Origin: Phoebastria nigripes
Lineage: Eukaryota; Chordata; Aves; Procellariiformes; Diomedeidae
Assembly (NCBI GenBank): GCA_035582835.1
Contig: JAYKAV010002788.1
Span: forward strand, 2,068,498-2,132,497
Direction: 5' to 3'
Length of the DNA stretch: 64,000 nt
Both the position numbers and the translations under genes were made by a program. Below, piece by piece: positions 11,456 to 23,500 of the stretch (positions within the stretch are counted from its first letter, which is position 1; the number at the start of each line of letters is the position of its first letter). Under the pieces are notes generated by a model. It had not been told where the DNA came from, ran no database searches, and saw nothing but the letters and a program-made list of their open reading frames with translations.

Positions 11456-14400
11456 CCTGTTGACAGCTTCTTATGTTCCACGCTCACTAATCCATTTTGA
11501 CAAGGACTTGTTCTAACACTTCAAACCAGACATTTTTTTAACAGACATTTTAAGCCAGGGCAATATTCCTCTTCCCAGCTCTGGCTGGTTTTAGCACTGC
11601 AATTGTTGGAAAAGAGATGACATTTTACAATTTTATTTCCATCTGCTGACCAATGACCCAGTTTGATGCAGTGGATGGCAAGTAAAAAACCAAAAACAAG
11701 CAGAAAAAGGCAGAAACAGGGTTTTGGAAGTTTAGTCCTAAACAATGAACATTTCAGAAAGTTCCAGAGGAGAGTTTATAGGGGCACTGTCTAGGCAAGC
11801 CAAACCATAGGTGTCAGTAACACTCCATCCACAGCAGGGCAGATGAGATTAACTCAGCCCTCCCCTTCCCCATCCTAACTTCAGAACAGCACACACACAT
11901 ACACGCACACGCCACCCCCAAAGCAAAGAAGCATAGTGCTGAAGCTGGAACAACAGTCACAGACTTGTCCACCACAAACCACTATTACTGCCGCTGCAAA
12001 GGCCAGATGCTCCTGTGCCACATGGCAACTGAAGAAACCATATTTTTGAGCTCACAGATTAAGAAACCTACTAAATCATCAGCCTGAGAAAAAACAAATG
12101 ACTCCAGTTTTGCATTCAAAAAGTACAGCATGATTTCTGCTGCTTTTGCTTGTTCCCCACAGCCTAGAGGTATCACCTCAGTACCTTTCAGGTTAGGATG
12201 TAGCCAGCTCCTCCTCAGCTAAACTCTGGTTGAAAAACTACCCAAACAGCAAGGTTAAGCAAGATGTAGTTGTTCTATGCATTAGAAAGACGTCTTCCTT
12301 ATTTTCATAACTAACAACCAGATAAAGGTTGGGACATACATGGAAACATGTATCTAGGTTGATCAGACTCCCAGCCCCCTAATACTGCAAAATGTACATT
12401 CATTACAAAATACATGAACATACTCTGGCCAGCTCATGAATTAAAAACTGGTACAATATACAAGAAAGAACATTGTTTTGGAAGAACAGAGAAAAATGTT
12501 TAAATATAGACTAGTTTTAAAGGAAAGGTAAATTTTAAATCTTACTGATATTTTTAGGAAAAAAAAATTAGCTACAATTTAAGTCTAATTCCTCCAGGTA
12601 GTATATGCAGTTGTACTATTTATTTTCTCATTTTCTCCCTCTTCCCCATTTCTTTTGTAAAAATCTCCCATAAATCAGAACAGAAAATTATTGAATGCAC
12701 AGAATAACCTTCTTATAAACCATATATGCAAAGTGAGCATATTCTGAATAAAAGATAAGTTTATTTTCTCCTTCACTACCTTTGATTACAAGTGACTTTC
12801 ATTGTTAGTTGAACTTGCAACACTAGCAGATTGAAAAAAACATGACAAACCAGGACTGCTAAGTTGTATATCTAGTCCTAGGTCTCATTTTGATTTAAAC
12901 AAGTTAAAGAAATCACTACATGTAGGAAAATATTTTAGCCAGAAATACAGTTTTTAAGCTAACATAATTTCTCCAAAATAGGCCAGATGAAAGTAACACT
13001 AATCAAGAGAGGTCTTGTTTTGTTTTAGTTTTTTAATTTCATCTAGAACAGGTCAATTTTTATAGAAAGGCTTATAAAGTACATAGATTCTCTAAAAAAT
13101 TAACTTGAATTACTTTTTTTTTTTAATTCACTATCACTTGAAATAAATTGACTTATATTCTGTACTTCAGTAGAAAACCTTGCTTTATGTCCTCCAGACA
13201 TCTTAATGGGTTATTTTCTAAACATCAGGAAGTAAAGTCTAAGACAAAGCAAGATCAAAAATTAACTTTCACCAATACAAAGTTGTCTTACAATGCAAAT
13301 TGGAATAAGGACATTAACCTCCGAGTAAAATTACAGATCAACATACTAGCAACTATCATTAACGATTCAATAATCTCCAGCAAAACATTTCAGTATTTTT
13401 AATCTAGTTTCCAAATATTTTGTATTAACAGGCAATAAAGTGTGTATGTGCAAAGAAAATATCTTAAGAAAAGTTCTAAAACACAGTGAAGTATTTAGCA
13501 TTGTCTTATAGCTTTGAGCAGCTGAATGCTCTGATACTGCATTTTCATGCAGAATAACTTCTCTGATGGCCCAAGAATAATTCAAATTATCAAAATGAGG
13601 ACCATTTCCTGCAACTGCTGGTGTTTCATTTTCCAATAAAAATTAAAAACCCAGTTACACAACTGCTTATTCTAAGATGTATGATTTATGCACACACACA
13701 GTTCCAACAGGCTTGAAGTGGCTAACTGTACATACTTCGGTTTGGATGCTGACAGCTTAACTATTCATACGGCTTAGAAAAATTGTTCTGTTTGATATTA
13801 AGCCAACTCACTTGCCGGTTGTACCTCCTGGACTCACATTTCAGAACACTAATTTTACTAATAAAGTCATTTTAGTGTAACCTTGAAATGAATATCTGTT
13901 GAATAACATTATAAATCAAGAGATGGCTCTTTGCTACTTCAGCGTGTTATGAAATAAGGCTTTTGGAGGCTGTTTGACACAGAAGTTAATGAAATAGACC
14001 CTCAGCTACTATACATTGTCACAGATGTATTGAGGAAAAGAGTGCAGGGGAGACAGGGTCATTATTTCTCCACACCTCCACTTTGAACTTCATTTTTGCA
14101 CTACGATCTTCAGCTATGAACCTTTTCAGGGTACTCAGGTGCAGCTCATAAGGAATCTCCTAACACGGATGGCACTCACAGATAAACCGCGCATCAATAT
14201 ATTAAGTAGGCTTATACATACAATCATAGATTTGAACTATCATTAATTTAAGTTTCAGGAGATTGGTGATAAAATAGCCATCAGGGTAAGTTTAAGGGAT
14301 TTGAAATCTGACCTAAATCGAGAAAACTACATGGTTATAAGGTCATTCGTGTTAAAAAGACGGATTTTTTTCCTGTCAAAAGACTGTTAAAAGCTACACC

Positions 14401-15900
14401 ATCATGCAGACCGGGCAGAGAAGAGGAGTGTTACTTCATGGATGTCATTTCACTTATGGGTGGAATAGCTTTGGCTGTCTGGCTGAATATGAAATTCTTA
14501 GACCAAATTAATTTTGGTAAGAAACTTCCCCTGACATTGTTCAGGTACAAAATGGACACAGGATAAATCTCATGGTCCCACCTGATCTATTAATGAAGAT
14601 CTCCCTTTTCTGTAATCTCGAAGTTGAAATTTAGTGAGCAATAGCTGAAGCAAACTTCTCCTGACCTCAAGAATCCACTCCTGGGTAGGAGATTAAAGGG
14701 TACTTACTCCTGTGCAGAGGGCACTTGGCCACTTCTCCTGCACACATAAAAGCTACTGATTCCTTCCGAGGCAAGAAAAGGAGTGTGCAGATTTTTTTTG
14801 TTAAAAATCATGCCGTGAAGAGTCAGCTCACCAAATGCCAGCTGTAGCCCCCCTCGGTATGTTTAAATCAACATTTAAAATGCCAAAATACAGCACAAAG
14901 GCCAAAAATCTCCCCCTAATGTGTTTATAATAATAAAAGGATAAAAAATGACCTGGCACTTAGATCAGCAGAGAATTACAAACTTCTACCTTCTCCCTCT
15001 GATAAGAAACAGGTTAGTATCAATGTCAGTGTATCCTCAGACAGAGACACTGTTGACACAAAGAAAGCTGGCAGAGCGGGCAAGGAAATTACCTTGAACC
15101 ATACAACAGAAATGAGGAGAAAAAAGAAAAATCAAGATTTTATAATTTCCAGTCATGTTCATTCTGAACCGAAGGACTGAGAATAAAGATGAAGAAGGTC
15201 AATGGATTATGCTATCACTGGCAGCTGAAACAGCAGCAGAAACATGAAGACACATTCCTGATCGCTAACAAGAAACTATGAGAACTCAAGGAAAAGATGG
15301 ATGTCACTGAGAGGTAGACTCCAGCAAGTTCTAGCTTGGGGTTTGTGGGGTTTTTTAATCCCCATACTACTTTTCAAATTCACTAAAAATTCCAACAATA
15401 CCACGAAGGTCAATACTGAGAGGATATACAGGGCCTACATCAACCATTACGTAGCTGTTGTCTTAGATGCTGCAATTTAAAAGAAGATCACACTCAGGAG
15501 GAAGCCCATCAGATGTTTTCTATCCTTCTCTGCAGCACTGCAGGGAAAACACACAGATGATAATTCAGTGAAGAAGTTTCTATGAAAATGATCCTGAAAC
15601 CAGCATCATCTAGCTAACTGTTAGGACCATGCTGAGGAATAGCTTTATAAACAGCACAGAGTTAAGACCTTCTGAATTATAATGCCATGAATGACTTGCT
15701 CTAAAAAAGGGAATGAGTCTACTGGAGTAAGATGCGCACTGTGATTTAACTTATGTTGTTAAGGAGAGATAGTTACCCTTCTGTTATAATTATCAAGGCA
15801 ACTCTAATGAAAGGTATATATTTTTTTTAATTATTTTTAGTGATTAAAATCCAGCTGTCTGTAGAAAATAGTTTTCCATAGTAAAATGACATTGAAACTT
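11456..15900. other. Unique AT-rich DNA, no supported gene
   Basis: Open frames stay below 90 codons. There are poly-T/poly-A runs and long AT-rich stretches (about 12,480-13,150). No repeat or exon was recognised. Confidence 0.5.
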
Positions 15901-15950
15901 TCGGTAATATATGATTTTATATATATGATCATATATATATATGATTATAC
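15901..15950. repeat. AT-rich repeat with 22-bp perfect palindrome
   Basis: An (AT)n-type tract broken by ATGAT units. Positions 15,918-15,939 form a perfect 22-bp palindrome centred on TGATCA. Such tracts can extrude cruciforms and mutate quickly, and no other role is evident. Confidence 0.8.
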
Positions 15951-17689
15951 CATTTTGAGTTAAAATATGCTATTGTAGATGAAACCCCTGTTTTTATAGT
16001 GTTCACGGCATTCAGAATTAAGAGGATTACTCAGGTATCTGACTGCAGACAATACAGTCTTGGCTGTACTTTCATAAAATATCTAAAGTAAATTGATCTA
16101 CGTATAACATTTGGAAGCAAATTTTAGAGATTCCTGAGTTGTGAATCTAAAAACACAAAGTAAATCAGATAGCCTCTGTGTATAGAACAATTGTTTCAGC
16201 TTTATGGCACTGTCAGAAATGAATCATGTTTCACTCCCTTCTTTCACTGAGGATGACTGCCCAGGGAGGTATAAGACAGACTGTTCTGTAGATGTAAATG
16301 GAGGAAGCAATGAACCCAGGCTTAGTAAGAACTTTACTGTATCAGCTAGGAAGGAGTACAGTTATATGATGTATAAAGTTAAATGTGGAACAGGTTCTTG
16401 CTGTTATTAGTCTGATGTAACCTGTATTTTGTGCGGAAATGACACTAAGAGAATTTTGTATAGAAACTGAAACAGCATCTCGCAGGGCCTTTACTTCCTT
16501 GGCAGGGAATTCTGTGGCTGGGGTGGGCACTAAAGTAATGACACACAGCATGGTTTCTCCTGTTTTGACTAAACTTTCTAACCACCTGTCTAAATACTAA
16601 TTGTCCAGATTTTTTTTTAAATTATGCTGCCTAGGATATGTAAAGCTACTTAGTTATAATCATGTCTTAATTTTCATTGTTTTCACCTGTACTGAAACAG
16701 CCTTAAGTGCGGTCCTGAGCATGCCTCATACAAAATAGCTACCTAAGGGTACCCTTTGGTGCTATGCTTCCAGAGACACAGGATGGCATGCAACACAGAA
16801 ATTGGGGACTAAGTGGCTTAAGGACCCTTTGGGGCCTTTTTGGTGCTGCTAAGGGGCCACAAAGAAGCCTAGAATTTGAGCCAGGGATGTCATCACCAGA
16901 ATCTCTGTAATACGGCCCAGAAATCTCAACAGGGCTCCATGCTGCCCTCTGCCCCAGGGAAGATGTCCTCAAAAGCCTCCATTTCATTCCTCCTACCAGA
17001 TACCAGCATGCTAGAGATGAGAAGCTCAGCTCACATCAGTACGCAATACCCTAACCCAGCCACTAGTTCGCTATCTTCAAAGACCACACTGTATTCTCAC
17101 CCCAACTGGAAATACCTTGGTGCAAACAAGTACTTGTCCACTTTGCTGCCTGTGCAACTGACACAGTGCTTACGATTTGGAGGTCCACATTACATATTGT
17201 TTCAAATGATAAACACATCCACTTCACCCCTAGAGTAGCAGCACTCCCTCAAGAAAAACAGTACGACAGAGAAGACAGTCAAGTGGGTGAGAAATGGATG
17301 CTTACTAAGTTTTCTTCATGCATAATGAAAAGGCTTCACCTTATTTTTGATTCCTGGAAATTTGAATTAATGAGTTGTCTGAAGCTTTTTTAGCTCCTTT
17401 ATTGTCTACAAGGATAAGACACATTCTGTACCAGCAGAGTTCACGTCTCATCCCTAAGAATTACAAAAAAATAAATCTGTGATCAATCTACAGAATACAG
17501 ATTGTCCATTATTAGCTATTTGAATGATTCATGAGATACCATACGTTGGCACAAATACTCTTGCTTAATGACAACCACATAAGTCTGACATTACAAGGAG
17601 GCTTTAAAATGTCTTTAACCTGCATTTGTCTGCTTTCAGCGTTTACAACGTAGTTAGGGTTTGCTTCACAAAAGGATGCTCGATATGAT
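15951..17689. other. Unique DNA, no supported gene
   Basis: A 120-codon frame (16,876-17,238 plus) and an antisense 82-codon frame (16,739-16,987 minus) overlap. Neither shows a recognisable domain. Confidence 0.45.
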
Positions 17690-18205
17690 GATGTTGGGCT
17701 TTCAGAGTAGAATCCAGCCCATGTCCATAGAGAGGGGGAGGAGTGACAGAATGGGGCGCACAGATTAGCACCGGCCCTGAAATTAGGTAGTTAAGCAACT
17801 GAAAGGGAGGAGAGGACACAGCAGGAGCTGGTGTTGGCTCCCAGTGGCTCAGTCGTTACTGCACTCAGCACAGCCAGAGTGAGACGGCTTCCCAGTGCAC
17901 AACCCAGAAGAGTACTCTGACTTTGGCTTACAGACAGTTCTGGAATCGAGGTGAGGATTTTCCATTCCTACTTGCAAAATGGTAACATTTTGTGGAAAAC
18001 AGAACCATGTATCCTTGAGAAACAGAAAAAGGAGCATAGGCGAGAGAAGCCAATGCAGTCGTATGAGAGGGACAGATACGTGGATTCCAGAAACTATTCA
18101 GATTCACTTTTTTGTTCTTCTTTCCAAATATATCAAACATTCCAACCGAAGCTGGACTATTTACTGTAAAGAAATATAAGCAGTCCTGGAAGCAGAGGTG
18201 AGTAA
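17690..18205 (+). promoter_or_regulatory. Possible transcription unit start or exons (weak)
   Basis: This patch is more GC-rich and purine-biased than its surroundings (17,720-17,950). It is followed by two good splice-donor sequences: TCGAGGTGAGG at about 17,945-17,955 and GCAGAGGTGAGTAAC at about 18,191-18,205. A non-coding first exon or alternative exons would look like this. There is no TATA box or CpG island and no protein-coding potential across it, so random donor matches remain quite possible. Confidence 0.2.
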
Positions 18206-19597
18206 CTTTACTTTGTTGATTAGTCCTAAGGAAGCGAGGAAGATGTAAGGGCATACTTATGTGCCTACAGGCTTGGGCATAAGAGGAGTAATGCTCTACA
18301 GTCTCTTGTTTTGTTTCTTTTCAGCAGAAAGGGTTAATACATTTTCTTCATCCTTTTATAATGAAGTTTGCCTTAAAACAAGAAAAGACAACCCAGCTGT
18401 TCATCAAATAACACCATCACGGGTTTTTTTTGTTTGAATGAATGTCATGCACCAATATAACAAAAATAAAATCAGTATGGCAAATCTGAATGCCACTAAT
18501 AAATGAAAAGATCTGGGAGAGTTTAAGAGCTTGACAATTACTTGCAGATGTGGCCAGGTACTTCACAGTAATGGACACTTGTATCTGTAGATACATCAAA
18601 ACAAAGAGTGAGAAAGTGAAACAGTCTGTGCTAAAATATATTCAAAGGGGAAGAAGATTTTTATGCTCAGTTTGTGTAATTTCTAATGAGACATCCAACA
18701 AAAGAGTATACACTAGACAAATGAATAGCAGTACATCTTTTCTTTTATGGTAATGCAAACTTCACTTAGAAATGGCCTCAGATTGTGCTTAAGAATACAA
18801 TTATACTTTGTGCTTTTTGTTTTTCAGCCATGGATAAAATAATATTCTTTATTTTTATGTTCAAAATAAGGACTCTGATTATCACTTATACCAAAAGCAT
18901 TTTAAACAATAATGGTAGAAAAATGGGCTTCAAATTACATTTATGCTTATTTTAAGCCTTCATTACACTGGCTGAGTGGTCAACATGGATTTTGAATAAA
19001 TGAGAGTTAAGGTCAAAGTCTATTTCAAAAAAGTAAAAACCAAGAGGTAGTTCTTTTTCTCAATTGAATCTGAAATTATTGCAATGAAATACGTAATCCA
19101 TGGTACTCCACAGCAACCAATGGATACTTACAAAAGATACTCAGACAATAGATCTGTCAAGATGCAGACAAGTGGCTTAGAACAGGTCAGTGTTAGCTAA
19201 CTTGTATTCCCCACTAGCGATGGCCTGAGCTTGATCTTCTTCCTCATGCAGATACAGGTTAGTATCTGTATCTGTATCTTTTTCGTAGCCAGCTGAGGCA
19301 CGTATTTTGGAGAATCTCCAGTGGATTCTAACTTAGTTTTTAACTTAGTTAAAAGTATTCATTTTTCACTGTCCTAAGGTGATGAGTAAAAAGAGTTAAA
19401 ATGTACTAGCCAACTCCAAACTCATCTTGACTTATTTCAGTAGTCTAGACAAATCCACAGGATATCAACAGGGGACTTGACTTTCAACAGCTCACGTATA
19501 TTCATGTATGTAAGTGATGCATACGTCAAAAAACAATCCTAGCTTCACACATAAAATGAAAGGCTCTGTGCTGTTCATTATCAGCCAGAAGTGAGAT
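18206..19597. other. Unique AT-rich DNA, nothing seen
   Basis: No recognisable element. A small hairpin (AGATACAG...CTGTATCT) with a TATCTG triplication lies at about 19,251-19,280. Confidence 0.5.
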
Positions 19598-20354
19598 ACT
19601 GAGGTCATGATAAATCATGAAAACAGCTCAATGCTCAGCAACAGGCAAAAAAGGCAATCCAATATTTGGAATTATTAGCAAGGGAATAGATGAACACATC
19701 GCTATGCCACTATGCAAATTTGTGGTTGCTGCACCTTGAATACTGCATGCAGTTTTCGTCCCTTCATCTGAGAAAGGAAATGGTAGAGCTGGAAAAGGTT
19801 CAGAGAAGGGCAAAAGGGATATCGAAGCTATGGAATGGCTTCTATAGAAGGAATACATGTCTAAGCTACACCTCTTCAGCCAGGAATAGAAATGACTTTG
19901 GGGAATGTGAAAAGAATGTCATGAAAAGACTGGACATGGATTGGTGTCCACTATCTCTTCCTGTGCAAGAACTAGTAGGAATCAAATGAAGGTAGTAGGA
20001 ACCAGGTTCACAACAAACAAAAGGAAGTGGTTTGTCACACACTACATAGTAGATTTGCGGAAATCCTTGCCAAAGGATATTGTGGGATGTGCAAAGCTTA
20101 AGAGAATTCAAGGGGAAATTGGGCAAGCTCATAGAAAAGCTTCCACTGAGGTTATTAGGTATAATAAACAACATCTTGCCCAGGAAGTCGCTGAGATGCA
20201 GATACTAGATGCTGGCAGAGTATTAGAAAGAGGTGTCAGTACAGGCTTCTCCTGATCTTACTCCTCCTTAGGAAATTGTCTACAGTCATTGATGGAGTGA
20301 GGATACTGAAGGACATGGACCTTTGATATGACCTAGTATAGCTCTTCTTGTACA
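19598..20354 (+). mobile_element. Ancient L3-like CR1 LINE, ORF2 C-terminus and 3' end
   Basis: About 750 bp follows the old amniote L3/CR1 consensus from the end of ORF2 to the 3' terminus. GAAAACAGCTCAATGCTCAG (19,619-19,638) opens the match. A frame encoding H-L-E-Y-C-M-Q-F and, soon after, L-E-K-V-Q-R-R-A-K-G corresponds to the conserved HLEYCVQFW...LEKVQRRATK motif at the C-terminus of CR1 reverse transcriptase proteins. Further on come ACAAACAAAAGGAAGTGGTT (20,019-20,038), TCCTTGCCAAAGGATATTGT (20,065-20,084) and the tail GGACCTTTGATATGACCTAG (20,318-20,337) ending in TTCTTGTACA. The reading frame is broken (stop near 19,989, frames shift), so the copy is dead. The open frames at 19,690-19,989 and 20,000-20,255 are its fossils, not genes. 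Confidence 0.88.
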
Positions 20355-20440
20355 CAAAATACATACTCAAGGAGGATTATACTACACATTGCATGCACAT
20401 GCTTTCACTCCCTCAGATCTGGGCAGAAACAGGACCACTG

Positions 20441-20445
<5 letters not shown>

Positions 20446-20478
<33 letters not shown>

Positions 20479-20496
20479 NAAAAAAAAAAAAAAAAA
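20446..20496. repeat. Poly-A tract of about 51 bases with one N
   Basis: An uninterrupted A run with a single uncalled base at 20,479. It starts about 90 bp after the ancient CR1 tail. L3/CR1 elements do not use poly-A, so the tract is either a separate simple repeat or the tail of an unrecognised retrocopy. Its true length is uncertain because assemblies collapse such runs. Confidence 0.85.
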
Positions 20497-23299
20497 GAGA
20501 AAGTACAAGGCAACATTTAAAGAAGTGAGTCTTTTGTCAAGTACCGTACATTCAGACATATCCTATACAATGAAATAGTGAATGTTTTTATGCTTTTCTC
20601 TGAAGCTAAGTTTTGGTTTACTTTTGTTTATCCCTTTGTATACATTTAATATCCAGCAGCATTTACATTTAATATCTACCAGCATTTGAGATACTATTTC
20701 CTGATGAGATGTAACCAATCCTGTACAGCTACAATACAGAGAGCAGCAATTATTTATTTTAAAGACATCAGTTAGGCTTTTGCCTTTGGCTAAAGATGTG
20801 GAAGCTATGCACATAAGAAGTACTCAAGATGAGAAGTTATGCAAGAAAGAGAACAAATTAATTTAAGAATATAATGTTCTAAAAAGAATGCATAGGCATT
20901 TTTTGCCCTCAGTTTGACCTATTTAATGATCACTGCCTGGTTGGAAATGTATTCCCAAGACTAAGTACCTACTAAAGAGATATGAAGGCAAGAAATATTG
21001 ACCACTCTGTTGCCAGGAAACAGTAAAATAAAATCTGAAGCAAACAGATTCCCTTTAAGTTATAGCTACAATACGTGGACTTCTATTTCTGAAAATCTTT
21101 GCAATCAGAGAAGGAAGCATAAGTTAAACCATACTCTCAGAGCTGTGTGGACATCGTTGGCTGCATCAATTATTATGTGGAGGCTTTAGGAAGGGAAGAA
21201 CTACAAAATTGGCTGAAGTTTTGCCTCTACTGGAAGCATGAAACAAATCAATGGCAAGAGAAATGTGACAGTGTGAAGAATGCCATTTGGAAGTTTCTAA
21301 GGAGTCATTTCAAGCAATGGGAAAAAAAAAAACAAACCACAAAGAGTTACATATCAAAAAATACTGTCTATGTCATGTAGGTAGGGCACTGCCTATTGTT
21401 ACAGAAAAGTAATTGTGCTTTATGTGTGGATAGGTCTATGAAGAAAATGCAACTGTGACTGTAAAATGTATTAGTACACTTGCGGTACTTGCATGGGCAA
21501 CAATGGGGTCCCTGTCAGTGTGTGCTCAAGTTGTCTTTGCCCTGTCACTACCTGTGCTAGTCCAGCTGCTGAGCCTCACCTGTGAACCACCTCAAGCACA
21601 GGAGGTGTCCGAGCAGGGAAGAGCCACAGCACTCAACAGTCTGTGGGGCCGACGTATACTCAAAGGGTTCTACTATCACGATGTTTTACCCAGCAGCTGC
21701 TGTTCACAGCCACTTCGCCCTTTTCACACCATCAGGCTGCTTCCCTTCCTCCCATTGATGTGACATGAGGTAGGTACTGGTGTACTCTTCTTCACTGCAA
21801 AACCCCAAGACCATAAGCAAATGTCTTCCAAGAGCAGGGAAGTCATTCTCTGCCAGGAAATCCCTATTTTATATGTGTCCTGTTCTAACCTTGTTCTCAA
21901 ATGTCTGATAATGGCCACTCCGAGAAACAACACACTTGGTTAGATGGATCTGTGAGCTGGCACTTCCTACAATGTTCATACATTGGGTCAGAAAAAATTT
22001 GTCAGGTTTGCACAGACTACAACATTCCCCTCTATATTGCTCTAGAGACATAAGTTCAGAGTTATGGCAAACGGTTGAACAAAGATTGCCAAAGCATCCT
22101 GACAGGTCAGTTTTCAAAAGAAAGCTCTCAAAAGATATCATATACACAAGATGATTACGAAGCTTAAGGAATGTTATATAGTTACCTGAGAAACACTATC
22201 AGGAAGAAGCCAGACCTCTATTGAAAAACACAGTTTGTTCTTGACGAATTTATCATTCGTCTATGCTCACATTTACACATATCTATCACTGTCAGGTCTT
22301 GAAAGAAACTCATTTACTTAGGCTTATCAGAAAACTGAACAATTATATATAGTAGCATGCAAAAAGACTGAAGCCATCCATGATGCTATACTAGAATTCT
22401 TCAGTTATTCAAACAAATAGTATTTTTCATTCCAACACCTTAAGGTTTCAGTGAAATGTTAAAATCAACTATCACACTAAAAATGAAAATACACACCAAA
22501 AAACCATAATCTATAAACACTTTCTTTCCTGTCAAGCAAAACAGAGAAGTAGACTTTATCTGCCTAGAGAAGGCTGTTTTCCCTTGCAGAAGAGTTCACT
22601 AAAAACACATTAAAACAAATTCAGAGATTTCTGGCCCTTTTAAACTTACTTTAAGTCACCCTAGAGTACATTAGGAGATCTCTCTGAAACATCAGTGAAT
22701 TAATGGCCATCATTACGGTAGCTATCACAAGTCAGTCTAATTGTAATCATGAATATAATATCAAAAACTTGGGTTTTTTCCCCACAATTTTTTTGGAATA
22801 TCACAAAATGCTTTTTAGAATGCATTCAACCACCAGTCATAAACACAGAAAGATGCCTGAAGTGAGACATGTCTTCTTTAATTTAATTTTAACATAGAGT
22901 TTGTGTTTATTAATCCCTACCCTTTGCATAGATTTACTTCTAAAATGGGAAGCAAGTTGGGAGAACAGGCATCTCATTAAGGTCAGTGGTGACTACCAGT
23001 TAAGAATCATACTAACGTATTATTCCTGACAGAAACGTGTTACTTAGACCTCAGCTTTACAGGGACATTACTCACTGAGAAATACCTAAGGCACTTCATG
23101 GAGATGGAGGAGAAATAAGTGTTTAGAGAGGTATCGAGCTTAAAGATAATGTAAACATCAATCCAAGAGAGAAAACATTGTTTGCCCTGATTAATAAATC
23201 ACATTCAAAAGAATCCTATCAAAGGTCTAATCTGAATTAATCTCTGAGGCATTTTACCCCACCTATCAGAGAATGCAGAGCTCATTAAGACCCTTGGGG
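20497..23299. other. Unique DNA, no supported gene
   Basis: A 102-codon frame (21,455-21,763 plus) lies in a slightly GC-richer stretch and resembles no family known to me. The rest is AT-rich. No repeats were recognised. Confidence 0.5.
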
Positions 23300-23500
23300 T
23301 CATTCATGCGGGGCTCAGACTTCGCCTCCCTGCCACTGTCTGTCCCTGCCCTCCATCACTAGCTGATCGCATGTGCTCGACCACCACAGCGTGATGCTCC
23401 TTAGTGGGGACGGTTCGGCTGCGTGGTGTGCCGCTGCTGCTGAGCCAAACCTCAACACAGCAACTGCTGACTCCAGCGCACGGGCTGCCTTTATACCACA
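23300..23500 (-). promoter_or_regulatory. CpG-rich, TATA-containing promoter-like patch
   Basis: About eleven CpGs fall in 23,308-23,482, against very few in the surrounding kilobases, with clearly higher GC. On the minus strand TATAAAG lies at 23,489-23,495 in the context GTGTGGTATAAAGGCAGCC, so transcription would start about 30 bp further on, near 23,460, reading into the CpG-rich patch. This could be a small TATA promoter of a non-coding or distant gene, or the U3/R junction of an old LTR. A 90-codon minus-strand frame (23,304-23,576) spans it, but its protein is unrecognised and compositionally odd. No poly-A signal was found close downstream. Confidence 0.3.

Noticed and set aside
19690..20255. 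Two plus-strand frames of about 100 codons
   Set aside because: They are fragments of the decayed CR1 ORF2 C-terminus and 3'UTR, not host genes.
20356..20496. Retrocopied gene or SINE ending in the long poly-A
   Set aside because: The 90 bp before the tract match no gene or SINE known to me, and no target-site duplication is evident.
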